From: Streptomyces lucensis JCM 4490
Lineage (GTDB): Bacteria > Actinomycetota > Actinomycetes > Streptomycetales > Streptomycetaceae
Length of the DNA: 64,000 nt
Direction: 5' to 3'
Assembly (NCBI RefSeq): GCF_014650035.1
Contig: NZ_BMUE01000008.1
Span: 310,001 to 374,000, forward strand
Below, piece by piece: positions 17,432-26,434 of this stretch. Each line of letters begins with the position of its first letter. The first letter of the stretch is position 1. The position numbers were made by a program, and so were the translations under genes. A model generated the notes under the pieces. That model ran no database searches. It was given only the letters and a program-made list of their open reading frames with translations, and was not told the origin of the DNA.

Positions 17432-18694
17432 ATGCCCGTTCAACCATTGGCGGAACTCATACGTTTCGCACGCCACAATTCACCCTTCTACCGGGAGCTC
17501 TACGCTCACCTTCCCGCTGATGTGGCACACCTCACCGATCTACCGGTGATCCCCCAGACGGAATTCTGGAGGGCCAACTCTCCGCGGGACAACACGTTGC
17601 TGACCGCTCCGCTGGAGGAGGCCGTCGTGTTCCGCAGCGGTGGCACCACGGGGGCGCCGAAGTTCTCCTACTACACCCGTGACGAATGGCGGGAGTTCAC
17701 GGCCGCGTTCGGCGCCGGAATCGTCAACGCCGGCCTCCGGCCGGGACACCGGGTGGCCGACCTGTTCTACGCCGGCGACCTCTACGCCAGTTTCAGTTTC
17801 GTCCTCGACTCCCTGCACCGCGCTCCCGTGGCCAACGTGCGCCTGCCCATCGGCGGCGCCGCCCCCTGGGAGTCCACCGCGGCCACCCTGGAGGAGTTCC
17901 GGGTCCAGGCCGTCGCCGGTACGCCGACCACGCTGTGCGCGCTCGCCGAGCGCCTCGCCCTGGCCGGCCGGACGCTGCCGGCCGTGGAGCTGGTGCTCTT
18001 CGGCGGCGAGTGTCTCTTCGGTGACCAACTTCCGCTGCTCACGGCCACTTTCCCGAACGCGGAGGCTCGTTCGCTGGGGTATGCGAGCGTGGACGCGGGG
18101 CTGCTGGGCGAGGCCGTGCCCGGCGACGACCCGCGGATCCACCGGGCCTTCATCCCCCACACGGTGGTCGAGATCGTCGACGACGAGAACGGGCACCCCG
18201 TGGAGCGGGACGGGGTGCCGGGCCGGCTCGTCGTCACCGACCTCCGCAGGCGCCTGATGCCCGTCCTGCGCTACCCGGCCGGCGACCGGGCCGAGTGGGT
18301 GGACCGGGACGCCTCTGTCTTCCGCATCCTCGGCCGCGCCGAGGAGGGAGTGCGGGTCGGCCCGGTGACCCTGCACACCCAGGACGTCCACGACATCGTC
18401 ACGGCCGCCGACACGACCCGTGAGGTGACCGGACTGCAGCTCGTCGTGCGCCGCGAGGACGGCCGGGACGGGCTGGTCCTGCGCCTGGCCACCGGCGAAC
18501 CGAACGGTGCGCGACCGGCGTTGGCGCAGGCGGTGACCGCCGCGGTCCTCGCGCAGCGGCCGCTGTACGGCAGCGCCGTGGCCGCGGGGCACGTGAACCC
18601 GCTCGTGGTCGAGTGGGCCCACCACCGCGACCTGACCGTCAACTCCCGTTCCGGCAAGCTCGTCCGGGTCGTCGACGAACGGCCCCTCTCATGA
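17432..18694 (+). CDS. PaaK-like AMP-forming acid ligase, first gene of a lux-like operon
   Basis: This 420-aa protein belongs to the phenylacetate-CoA ligase (PaaK) branch of adenylate-forming enzymes. The P-loop motif is FRSGGTTGAPK (67-77); other family segments are AVAGTPTTLCALAERL, LVLFGGECLFGDQ, GYASVDAG (aromatic/acid pocket region) and LRYPAGDRAEW. It lacks the CxxC zinc segment of the ligase fused to LuxC at the operon end. It should activate a carboxylic acid as acyl-AMP. The ATG at 17432 has AGCAGGAA upstream. The stop overlaps the MFS start (ATGA), the first of four such junctions in the operon. Substrate unknown. Confidence 0.85.
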   Translation: MPVQPLAELIRFARHNSPFYRELYAHLPADVAHLTDLPVIPQTEFWRANSPRDNTLLTAPLEEAVVFRSGGTTGAPKFSYYTRDEWREFTAAFGAGIVNAGLRPGHRVADLFYAGDLYASFSFVLDSLHRAPVANVRLPIGGAAPWESTAATLEEFRVQAVAGTPTTLCALAERLALAGRTLPAVELVLFGGECLFGDQLPLLTATFPNAEARSLGYASVDAGLLGEAVPGDDPRIHRAFIPHTVVEIVDDENGHPVERDGVPGRLVVTDLRRRLMPVLRYPAGDRAEWVDRDASVFRILGRAEEGVRVGPVTLHTQDVHDIVTAADTTREVTGLQLVVRREDGRDGLVLRLATGEPNGARPALAQAVTAAVLAQRPLYGSAVAAGHVNPLVVEWAHHRDLTVNSRSGKLVRVVDERPLS

Positions 18695-19983
18695 GCGCTC
18701 CCCCGTGGGGTGCCGGCCGCCGGCCCCTCGTCCTGCGCAATCCCGCCTTCGGCCGGGTCTGGGCCGGCCAGCTCCTGACCCAGGTGGCGAGCCGCATGTT
18801 CCAGGTCGGCGCGGTCTGGTGGCTCGTGGGCTTCACGGGCGGCGACGGTCACCGCGGCTTCGGCTCCGGGCTGTTCCTCATGGTCAGCACGGTGCCGGCG
18901 GTCGCACTCGCCCCCGTGGTCGCCCGGATCGTCGCGGGCCGGGCGCACCGGACGGTGCTGGCCTGCGCGGCGGGGGCGGCGGGCCTGGTGGCCGCTGCCG
19001 CCGCCGTGCCGGCGCGGGCCGGGGCGCTGCCCATGACCGCGGTCTACGCGGTGGGGCTGACGCTGGCCGCCTGTCAGGCGGTCTTCGACCCGTGCCTGAC
19101 GACATCGGTGCCCGAGCTGGTCCGGGACGCCGACATCGAGGCGGCCACCGGCTTCGAGCTGTCCACCCAGTCGGTGGCCGGACTCGGCGGAGGGCTGCTC
19201 GGCCCGCTCGTGGTCGACTCGGGCGGCCTGGCCGGGGTGGTCACCGGCTGTGCGGCCGCCTATCTGCTCGCCGCCCTGCTGATCGTGTCGGTCCGCTTCC
19301 CGGGAGCCGCCGCGGCGCAGGAATCCGCGCACGGCCCGGTTCCGGAGCGGCGGACGCTGCGCCGGATCCTGGCCCGGCTGCCGTTCATCCGGCGGGTGCT
19401 GCTCTGCTTCGCCGCCGCCAACGTGTTCACCACCGCGGTCTACGTCGTGATGCCGCTGTACACACGGGGCGTACTCGGCTCGACCGGTTCCACCGTCGCC
19501 CTGCTGGAGGCAGCGCTCGGCGCGGGCACGCTCGTCGGGTCCTTCACCGGTGCACGGGTGCCGGGAGGCCCGGTCGCCGTCGGCAGCGTGTGCCTGGCCG
19601 GGACGGCGGCGGCCCTCGCGCTGCCGGGCCTGGTCGCCGACCGCGCCGCCGCGCTCGGTGCGCTGCTCGTCGTCGGCTGGTGCGTCGGCACCATCGGGGT
19701 CCGGTTCGTGGCGCTGTTCCAGCGCGTGGTCCCCGCGGACGACAAGCCGGGGTTCTTCGCGGTGATGCAGGGGTTGCTCGGTGCCACCTTCCCCCTGTCC
19801 TCGCTCGCCTTCGGCGCCCTCGGCGACCACCTGACGGCCCGTACCCTCTGCCTGGTGCAGGGTGCCGGCCTGGCGCCGGTGGCGCTGGCGCTGTGGTGGC
19901 TCTGCGGGCGGGGGAACACCGAAGGCACGCAGGCGCCCGCCGGGGCCGTACCGGCCCTCGCGACGGCGGGAGAGACGTCGTGA
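18691..19983 (+). CDS. MFS transporter in the lux-like operon
   Basis: This 430-aa membrane protein has about twelve hydrophobic segments. The N-terminus RNPAFGRVWAGQLLTQVASRMFQVGAVWWL is typical of the MFS group that includes MefA-like and enterobactin-type exporters. The central loop (~residues 205-230) is polar. In this setting the likely role is export of the operon product or self-resistance, but import cannot be excluded. ATG 18691 overlaps the ligase stop; its own stop overlaps the GNAT gene start (GTGA). Confidence 0.85.
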   Translation: MSAPPWGAGRRPLVLRNPAFGRVWAGQLLTQVASRMFQVGAVWWLVGFTGGDGHRGFGSGLFLMVSTVPAVALAPVVARIVAGRAHRTVLACAAGAAGLVAAAAAVPARAGALPMTAVYAVGLTLAACQAVFDPCLTTSVPELVRDADIEAATGFELSTQSVAGLGGGLLGPLVVDSGGLAGVVTGCAAAYLLAALLIVSVRFPGAAAAQESAHGPVPERRTLRRILARLPFIRRVLLCFAAANVFTTAVYVVMPLYTRGVLGSTGSTVALLEAALGAGTLVGSFTGARVPGGPVAVGSVCLAGTAAALALPGLVADRAAALGALLVVGWCVGTIGVRFVALFQRVVPADDKPGFFAVMQGLLGATFPLSSLAFGALGDHLTARTLCLVQGAGLAPVALALWWLCGRGNTEGTQAPAGAVPALATAGETS

Positions 19984-21116
19984 GCGTCGTTCTCTCCCCC
20001 GCCGAGGTCCAGGACATCGCCCACCTGCGGCAGTTGTACTTCGAGGTGTACGGGCACGGCTACCCCGTGCCGCTGGGCAGCGATCCGGCCGTCATGCGCC
20101 GGCTCATCACCGGCGGCACCGCCCACTGGCTCACCGCCCGCACGCCCGGCGGCGCCCTGGTCGGCTCCGCGGTCGTGCAGACCGATCCGGGCAGTCGCAT
20201 CGGCAAGCTCCTGGGGCTTGCGGTGCACCCCGGCCACCGCGGCGGCGGGCTGGCCTCCCGGCTGACCGGCGCGGTATGCGGCGAGGCCTTCGCGGCCGGC
20301 CGCCTCGACTCGGTGTACGCCACAGTCCGGGTCGTCACCGAGGGCCCGCAGCACGTCGTCGTGCGCAACGGCTTCCGGCCGCTGGGCCTGCTGCCGAACG
20401 CCGTCGAGGTCGAGGGATGCGAGACCCTGGCGCTGTTCGCCCGGTACGCCGACGGCGTACTGGCCCGCCGCGCTCCCGTGCCGCACGCCCCCGAACGACT
20501 GACGCCGCTGCTGTCCGCCGCCGGTGCGGGCGTCGGCATCGACTACACCGGCACCGGCCGCGTGCCCTCCCGCACCACGCTGCCGGCGACGCCCGGCGCC
20601 GGGCCGATCGAGCTGATCACCGCTCCGGCGTTCGTACGCCGCCGCTTCCTGGAACACTTCCCCGACGCGGGCGACCGCTTCTTCCCGCTGCACGCGCCCA
20701 ACGCGCTGCTGGTGGCCGCCGACGGCGGCTTCGAGGCCTACGCCGACCTGGACCGGGCCGCCGGCAGCTGCGCCCTCGTCGCCGTCCATCCGCGTCCGGC
20801 CGCGGTGAACGGAGCGCTGGAGACGCTGATGTCCACGGTCACCCGGGCCGGCGCGGACTACGCCGAGACGCTGCTGCCGCTCGCCGACACCGAGGCCCTG
20901 GGCGTCTTCCTCGCCTCCGGCTTCGTGCCCAGCGCCGTCTACCCGGCCATGCGCCGCATCGGCGACCGTCTCCACGACTACGTGGTGCTCTCCCGCACCA
21001 GCCGCCAGATCGACTTCCGCGCGACGGCGGTCAGCCCGCTGCTCCAGCCGTACCTCGGCGCCTACCTGAGCGCCTGGACCACCACCTACCTGCCGCTTCA
21101 CGAGGTGTCCCGATGA
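19980..21116 (+). CDS. GNAT-type acyltransferase with two GNAT-like halves
   Basis: This 378-aa protein begins with a clear GNAT domain (~1-150): LLGLAVHPGHRGGGLASRLTGAV is the acyl-CoA pyrophosphate loop, and VVRNGFRPLG the late beta-bulge region. The second half (~210-350) ends in the GNAT-like segment VFLASGFVPSAVYPAMRR but has no intact Q/RxxGxG/A motif, so it is probably a degenerate second GNAT copy. It may transfer an acyl group to an amine as a building step. GTG 19980 overlaps the MFS stop; its stop overlaps the luxE-like ATG. The substrate is unknown. Confidence 0.8.
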   Translation: MSVVLSPAEVQDIAHLRQLYFEVYGHGYPVPLGSDPAVMRRLITGGTAHWLTARTPGGALVGSAVVQTDPGSRIGKLLGLAVHPGHRGGGLASRLTGAVCGEAFAAGRLDSVYATVRVVTEGPQHVVVRNGFRPLGLLPNAVEVEGCETLALFARYADGVLARRAPVPHAPERLTPLLSAAGAGVGIDYTGTGRVPSRTTLPATPGAGPIELITAPAFVRRRFLEHFPDAGDRFFPLHAPNALLVAADGGFEAYADLDRAAGSCALVAVHPRPAAVNGALETLMSTVTRAGADYAETLLPLADTEALGVFLASGFVPSAVYPAMRRIGDRLHDYVVLSRTSRQIDFRATAVSPLLQPYLGAYLSAWTTTYLPLHEVSR

Positions 21117-22279
21117 ACCCCCATCTCGCTCCCGTCGAGGTCCCCGACCCCGCGGCGCTCGGCCACGTGCAGCGGCTGTGCGACGTGCCGGAGCCGTACG
21201 CGTCCGGCGCCGCCGCCGACGAACTTTTCGCCGCCGCCATGGCCGAGACCAACGCCTGGCACGCCGGCCGCTCCTCCTTCTTCGCCGCCCTGCTGGGGGA
21301 TCCGCCCGAGGACCCGGCACCCACCACCGGCGCCGGGATCCGCACCCCGCTGCTGCCCGCGGCCTTCTTCAAGCGTCACGAGGTGCTCTCCGTCCCTCGC
21401 GACGAGGTGTTCCTGCACCTGACCTCCTCGGGCACCACCGGCCAGAAGTCCCAGATGTTCTTCGACGAGTGGACCATCCGCGCGGCGCAGCGCATGGTGG
21501 CCCGGATCTTCGACCACTACGGCTGGATCACCCCCTCCCAGCCCGTCAACTACCTGCTGTACAGCTATGAGCCGGCGCCTTCGCTGAAGCTGGGCACGTC
21601 CTTCACCGACAACTACCTGTGCGACTTCGCCCCGGCCCGGCACACCACGCACGCGCTGCGGCACACCGGCAGCGGTCACGAGTTCGACGTGCACGGCTGC
21701 ATCGCGGCGCTGCGGCGGTACGCGGAGGACGACGTACCCGTCCGCATCCTCGGCTTCCCGGCCTTCCTGTACTTCACCCTGGAGCGGATGCGGGCGATGG
21801 GGCTGGAGCCGCTGCGGCTGCCGGCGGGATCGCTGGTGATCCTCGGCGGCGGCTGGAAGGGTCATGCCGACCGGCAGATCGGCAAGGAGGCGTTCTACGC
21901 CGGGGTCACCGAACGCCTCGGCATCCCGGGCGACCGCATCCGCGACACCTTCGGCTCCGTCGAGCACTGCGTGCCCTACGTCGAATGCGCGAACCACCGG
22001 CTGCACGTGCCGGTCTGGTCGCGGGCCGCGGTCCGCGACACCGGGACGCTGCGCCCGCTGCCGTACGCGGAGCCGGGCTTCCTGCACCTGGTCAGCCCGT
22101 ACATCACCTCCGTGCCCGCGCACAGCGTCGTGATGGGCGACCTGGCCTCGCTGCACCCGGGCGAGGAGTGCCCCTGCCCGTCGTCCACCGACTGGTTCAC
22201 CGTGCACGGCCGTGCCGGAGTGAGCCGCAACCGCAGTTGCGCGGTCGCCGCCGCCGAACTGCTGAAGGGAATGTCGTGA
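21113..22279 (+). CDS. LuxE-like acyl-protein synthetase
   Basis: This 388-aa protein is a LuxE relative: in luminous bacteria LuxE adenylates a fatty acid, takes the acyl group on a C-terminal cysteine and passes it to the reductase LuxC. The adenylation motif is LTSSGTTGQKS (103-113). The C-terminus keeps the family pattern: CPCPSSTDWFTVHGRAG, then RSCAVAAAELL, with Cys376 in the place of the acylated cysteine. SVEHCVPYVECANHRLHVP is another LuxE-like block. It sits directly before the LuxC fusion gene, with a 4-bp overlap, as expected for partners. There is no luxD, luxA or luxB nearby. Confidence 0.88.
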   Translation: MNPHLAPVEVPDPAALGHVQRLCDVPEPYASGAAADELFAAAMAETNAWHAGRSSFFAALLGDPPEDPAPTTGAGIRTPLLPAAFFKRHEVLSVPRDEVFLHLTSSGTTGQKSQMFFDEWTIRAAQRMVARIFDHYGWITPSQPVNYLLYSYEPAPSLKLGTSFTDNYLCDFAPARHTTHALRHTGSGHEFDVHGCIAALRRYAEDDVPVRILGFPAFLYFTLERMRAMGLEPLRLPAGSLVILGGGWKGHADRQIGKEAFYAGVTERLGIPGDRIRDTFGSVEHCVPYVECANHRLHVPVWSRAAVRDTGTLRPLPYAEPGFLHLVSPYITSVPAHSVVMGDLASLHPGEECPCPSSTDWFTVHGRAGVSRNRSCAVAAAELLKGMS

Positions 22280-24780
22280 CTTCTTCCGTACTCCACCTCT
22301 GGCAGGGCGAGTGGGTCGACGACGCCGAGGCCGGCCGGCGGCTCGCGGGGCTGTCCGAGCAGGCCGGGCGTGTCCTGGCCCGTCCGCTGCCCACCGAGGT
22401 GGTCCTCGGTGCCTGTGCGGCCCTGGCCGGGCATCTGGCCGATCCCGCGTCATCCCTGTACGGCCGCCTGGCCGGACTCCTGCCCGACGGCGAGGCCGCG
22501 CCCGTCCTGGCGGAGCTGGCGGCCGCCCTCACCCGGCAGTCGCTGGAGCGCAAGCTGCGCCGGGAGCTGGGCGGGCCCCGCCCGGAGCGCCTGACCCGTC
22601 CGGACGCCCGAGAGACGGTGTACGAGGCGTGGGCGCCGGTGGGCCTGCTGGTGCACATCGCTCCCTCGAACGCCGCCGCCGTGGCACCGCTCAGCGTCGT
22701 CGAGGGCCTGCTGGCCGGAAACCTCAACGTACTCAAGACCTCCGGCGCGGACACCGCGCTCGCCGGCGAGCTGCTCGCCGCGCTGGGGGCGGCCGACCCC
22801 AGCGGTCTCGTCGCCGAACGCGTGGTCGCGCTGCGTTTCGCGTCCGCGCGCCGGGACTGGCTCCGGGCGCTGTGCGGGCAGGCCGACGCGATCGCCGTGT
22901 GGGGTGGCGAGGACGCCGTGCGCGCGGTGGGCGAACTGGCGCCGCCCGGCTGCCGCGTGGTCGAGTGGGGCCACCGGATCTCCTTCGCCTACCTGACGTC
23001 CCGGGCGGCGGCCGACGACGCGCGGCTCGACGCCCTCGCCGAGGACGTCTGCCGCTTCGAGCAGCAGGCCTGCTCCAGCCCTCAGGTCGTCTATCTGGAC
23101 ACCGAGGACACCGGAGAACTCTTCGCCTTCGCCGGACGGTTCGCCGAGCGGCTGTCGAAGGTGTCCGGCGCCCGTTCCGCCCCGCTGCCCGGCACCGCCG
23201 AGCAGGCCGAGATCACCACCGTGCAGCAGCTCGCACGCCTGGAACAGCACCTCGGCCTCACCCGAGTGTTCGCCGCCGAGGACGGAACCTGGCGCGTGCT
23301 CGCCGACACCCGTCCCGCGCTCGACGCCTCCCCACTGCACCGGAGCGTCTGGGTGAAGCCGCTGCCCCGGACGGCGATCACCGCGACGCTGCGGCCGATG
23401 CGCCGCTACCTCCAGACCGCCGCGGTCGGCGGCGGACGCGCCGATGTGGCCGAGCTGTCCCGCGCCCTGTTCGCCGCGGGCGTCACCCGCGTCACCCCGG
23501 TCGGCTCCATGCTGGACGGTTACGACGGCGAAGCACATGACGGCGTGTACGCGTTGCAGCGCTACAGCCGACGCGTCGGCGTCCGCGCACCGCACGCCGA
23601 CTTCCATGACGTCGCCTGCCTCGACGACCTGGTGGCGCCCCCGGCGCTGCCCCCGGCCCCAGAGGCGCCCCTGCTCGGCAAGGAGGGCGTGCAGCGCGCA
23701 CTCGCCACGCTGGACGCACGCCATGCGCACCTCTACTTCCGCAGCGGTGGCTCCACCGGCGCACCGGCTCTGTCGGTGTTCACCTGCGACGACTACGACG
23801 ACCAGATGCGCGCGGCGGCGGACGGACTGCTCGCCGCCGGCTTCGACCCGGCCCGCGACCGGGCGGCCAACCTTTTCTACTGCGGGGGGATGTACGGCAG
23901 CTTCATCAGCTTCTTCTCCATCCTGGAACGGCTCAACGCCACCCAGATCCCCATGGCCGCGGGCCCTGACCACGCCGTGGTCGCCGAGGCCCTGGTCACC
24001 CACCGGGTAGACACCGTCTTCGGCATGCCGTCCTACCTCTGGCAGCTCTTCCACGCGGAGGGGGACCGGCTGCGCGCCCACGGCGGCATCCGGAAGGTGT
24101 TCTACGGGGGCGAGCACTTCTCCACCGAGCAACGCCGGTTGCTCCGGGAGGAGTTCGGGGTCGCGACCATCCGGTCAGCCGCGTACGGCAGCACCGACCT
24201 GGGACCGCTGGGCTATCAGTGCACGGCCTGCGAGGGTTCGGTCCACCATGTGCTGACCGACCTGCACACCCTGGAGATACTCGACCCGCAGGAGGACCGG
24301 CCGGTGGCGCCGGGCGAGCCGGGAAGGCTGGTCTTCACCTCCCGGGCCCGGTCCGGGCAGCGACTGGACCGCTACGAGATCGGTGACCTGGGACGCGCCG
24401 TGGAGGGCCGGTGCGCGTGCGGCAGCCACGTACCGCGTCTGGAGCTGCTCGGCCGCCACGGCGATGTGGTGCGCGTCGGCACGTACTTCGTCAACTACCG
24501 GAGCGTCCTGCGCGCCGTTCAGGAACGGCTCGCCTACCACGGCGAAGCGCAGTTGCTGGTCACCCCCGGTCCCGGCCGGGAACGGCTGACGGTCCGGCTC
24601 GACGAGCAGTACGCGGGCGACGCCGCCGCAGCGCACGAGGCGCTCACCGCGGGGGTCCCGGAGCTGGCCTCGGCCGAGGCCGAGGGCCTGCTGGCCCTGT
24701 CGGTGGAGACCATGCCCAGGGAGTGCTTCGAACGCACGGCCATCAGCGGGAAGTTGCGCACGGTCATCGACCGGCGGTAG
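22276..24780 (+). CDS. LuxC-like acyl reductase fused to a PaaK-like ligase
   Basis: This 834-aa protein has two parts. Residues ~1-440 are a LuxC acyl reductase: VYEAWAPVGLLVHIAPSNAAAV, LNVLKTSGAD, and the active-site segment RFEQQACSSPQ with Cys266 (Cys286 in Vibrio LuxC), which carries the acyl thioester reduced to aldehyde by NADPH. Residues ~455-834 are a PaaK-type ligase with RSGGSTGAP (489-497), YGGEHF, AYGSTDLGPLGYQC and paired cysteine segments (QCTACEG, GRCACGSH) that could bind zinc. One chain could thus activate and reduce an acid, with LuxE as acyl carrier. GTG 22276 overlaps the luxE-like stop. A hairpin follows the gene. Confidence 0.87.
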   Translation: MTSSVLHLWQGEWVDDAEAGRRLAGLSEQAGRVLARPLPTEVVLGACAALAGHLADPASSLYGRLAGLLPDGEAAPVLAELAAALTRQSLERKLRRELGGPRPERLTRPDARETVYEAWAPVGLLVHIAPSNAAAVAPLSVVEGLLAGNLNVLKTSGADTALAGELLAALGAADPSGLVAERVVALRFASARRDWLRALCGQADAIAVWGGEDAVRAVGELAPPGCRVVEWGHRISFAYLTSRAAADDARLDALAEDVCRFEQQACSSPQVVYLDTEDTGELFAFAGRFAERLSKVSGARSAPLPGTAEQAEITTVQQLARLEQHLGLTRVFAAEDGTWRVLADTRPALDASPLHRSVWVKPLPRTAITATLRPMRRYLQTAAVGGGRADVAELSRALFAAGVTRVTPVGSMLDGYDGEAHDGVYALQRYSRRVGVRAPHADFHDVACLDDLVAPPALPPAPEAPLLGKEGVQRALATLDARHAHLYFRSGGSTGAPALSVFTCDDYDDQMRAAADGLLAAGFDPARDRAANLFYCGGMYGSFISFFSILERLNATQIPMAAGPDHAVVAEALVTHRVDTVFGMPSYLWQLFHAEGDRLRAHGGIRKVFYGGEHFSTEQRRLLREEFGVATIRSAAYGSTDLGPLGYQCTACEGSVHHVLTDLHTLEILDPQEDRPVAPGEPGRLVFTSRARSGQRLDRYEIGDLGRAVEGRCACGSHVPRLELLGRHGDVVRVGTYFVNYRSVLRAVQERLAYHGEAQLLVTPGPGRERLTVRLDEQYAGDAAAAHEALTAGVPELASAEAEGLLALSVETMPRECFERTAISGKLRTVIDRR

Positions 24781-24791
24781 CCGGGCGGCCG

Positions 24792-24824
24792 GCTCGTCCC
24801 TCCGGCCCGCCCGGAAGGACGAGC
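24792..24824 (+). terminator. hairpin terminator of the lux-like operon
   Basis: Arms GCTCGTCC (24792-24799) and GGACGAGC (24817-24824) continue, past one mismatch, into TCCGG/CCGGA with a 5-nt loop. It starts 11 nt after the LuxC-PaaK stop and faces the convergent VOC gene. Confidence 0.65.
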
Positions 24825-24849
24825 GCCGGCACGTCCGGTGCCCACGCGG

Positions 24850-25203
24850 TCAGGCGGGCTGCCACAGCTCGACCCGATTGCCCTCCGGATCGCTGACCCA
24901 GCCGAAGCGGCCCACACCGTCGACGTCCTGCGTCTCCCCGGCCACGTCCGCTCCCTTGGCGCGCAGCTGCGCGAGCATGGCCTCCAGGTCGCGGACCCGG
25001 AAGTTGAGCATGGTCTGCTGGGTGCGGGACCCGAAGTAGTCGGTCCCGGACTCGAACGTGGCGAACACCGTCGGCCCGCCTGCCTGACGCCACAGGCCGT
25101 TCTCGTCGGTGTCCAGGCCCAGGCAATCGCGGTACCAGGCGCTCAGGGCCGCCGGGTCCGCGGACCGCATGAAGTATCCGCCGATACCGAGTACGTGTTC
25201 CAT
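24850..25203 (-). CDS. VOC family protein (glyoxalase-like)
   Basis: This 117-aa protein has the vicinal-oxygen-chelate fold: GIGGYFMRSADPAALSAWYRDCLGL at the N-terminus and GWVSDPEGNRVELWQPA at the C-terminus, where the glutamate is the usual metal ligand. Members include glyoxalases, dioxygenases and resistance proteins; the substrate is not evident. The start is the ATG at 25203. It converges on the lux-like operon and lies 153 bp from the divergent vWA gene. Confidence 0.87.
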   Translation of the reverse strand: MEHVLGIGGYFMRSADPAALSAWYRDCLGLDTDENGLWRQAGGPTVFATFESGTDYFGSRTQQTMLNFRVRDLEAMLAQLRAKGADVAGETQDVDGVGRFGWVSDPEGNRVELWQPA

Positions 25204-25356
25204 GCCGCCATCGTGCCAGGACGGTGTCCGGGCGGGCCCGGGCACCGCACCGCCGCCCGGCACGAGCAGGGTGCACGGCCGCGCGGTCAGCCAAGATCGA
25301 TTGTCAGTGGTGGGTGAGAGGCTGGAAGCACCAAGTCGGGAAGAGGGGGAGCCGTC

Positions 25357-26397
25357 ATGTCCGGTAACCAGAACTACATCAACCACGTCGCGCTCGTGCT
25401 GGACGCCAGTTCGTCCATGTCGCACCTGAGCCGCAAGGTCGTCGAGGTCGCCGACCAGCAGATCGCCTATCTCGCGCGCCGGTCGAGGGAGCTGGACCAG
25501 GAGACCCGCGTCACGGTGTACGTCTTCGCGGACAAGGTGGAGTGCGTCATCTACGACAAGGACGTGCTGCGGATGCCGTCGCTGAAGCAGCTGTACCGGG
25601 TCGGCGGGATGACGGCTCTGCTGGCCGCCGCGCTGAAGTCGCAGCAGGAGCTGGCGCAGACGGCCCAGCTGTACGGCGACCACAGCTTTCTGACGTTCGT
25701 GCTCACGGACGGACAGGAGAACGCGAGCCACCGCTGCCCGGACGTATCCACCAGGGATCCGCGTGAACTGGTGGACGCCGTGGCCGCAATGATCGCGACC
25801 CAGCGGGACAACTGGACGCTGGCCGTCCTCGTGCCGGACCAGATGGGCAGGCGCGAGGCCATGCAGTGCGGCTTCCCGAAGGACAACATCGCCATCTGGG
25901 ACGCCACGAGCACACACGGCCTGGAGGAGGCCGGACAGGTCATCCAGCAGGCCACCGAGAAGTTCATGGTCGGCCGCAGCAAGGGCATCCGGGGATCGCG
26001 CGCCGTGTTCTCCACGGGCGCGGAGGTGGTCAACCAGGACACCATCAAGGCGGCCGGCCTCACTCCGGTCGACCCCTCGGACTACCGGCTGATACCGGTG
26101 GCCCGTGATACGGCGATCCGGGACTGGGTGGTCGAATCCGGGCACACCTACCGTACCGGGGGCGCGTTCTACCAGCTGAGCAAGTCGGAGAAGATCCAGT
26201 CGCGGAAGCAGATCGCGGTGCTGGAGAAGAAGACGGACCGCGTGTACACCGGGCCCGAGGCCCGGGCCCTGCTCGGCCTGCCGGACGTGGAGGTCCGGGT
26301 CAAGCCCGACCACAACGACGACTTCACCATCTTCGTGCAGAGCACCAGTGTCAACCGCAAGCTCGTACCGAACACGCGGCTGCTGCTCATGCTCTGA
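25357..26397 (+). CDS. von Willebrand factor A domain protein
   Basis: This 346-aa cytosolic protein opens with a vWA domain (~8-190) holding the metal-ion-dependent adhesion motif DASSSMS (Asp16, Ser18, Ser20) and a downstream FVLTDGQEN (the conserved TDG). The second half is a separate charged region without a recognised fold (YRLIPVARDTAIRDWVVESGHTYRTGGAFYQLSKSEK), ending RLLLML. No signal peptide or membrane anchor is present. vWA domains bind protein partners through Mg2+; the partner here is unknown. Confidence 0.85.
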   Translation: MSGNQNYINHVALVLDASSSMSHLSRKVVEVADQQIAYLARRSRELDQETRVTVYVFADKVECVIYDKDVLRMPSLKQLYRVGGMTALLAAALKSQQELAQTAQLYGDHSFLTFVLTDGQENASHRCPDVSTRDPRELVDAVAAMIATQRDNWTLAVLVPDQMGRREAMQCGFPKDNIAIWDATSTHGLEEAGQVIQQATEKFMVGRSKGIRGSRAVFSTGAEVVNQDTIKAAGLTPVDPSDYRLIPVARDTAIRDWVVESGHTYRTGGAFYQLSKSEKIQSRKQIAVLEKKTDRVYTGPEARALLGLPDVEVRVKPDHNDDFTIFVQSTSVNRKLVPNTRLLLML

Positions 26398-26434
26398 CAC
26401 CCAGCCGGGCGTGGCGGACGCCCCGCCGGGGAAG

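Noticed and set aside
17158..17520. 120-codon frame before the lux-like operon
   Set aside because: No ribosome site, mixed composition, and it overlaps the start of the ligase in another frame.
19440..21320. Long minus-strand frames opposite the MFS and GNAT genes
   Set aside because: Charged low-complexity translations rich in Gly, Arg and Ala with no motifs; shadows of the coding strand.
17432..24780. A bioluminescence operon
   Set aside because: LuxC and LuxE relatives are present but neither luciferase subunit nor the LuxD thioesterase is; light production is not supported.
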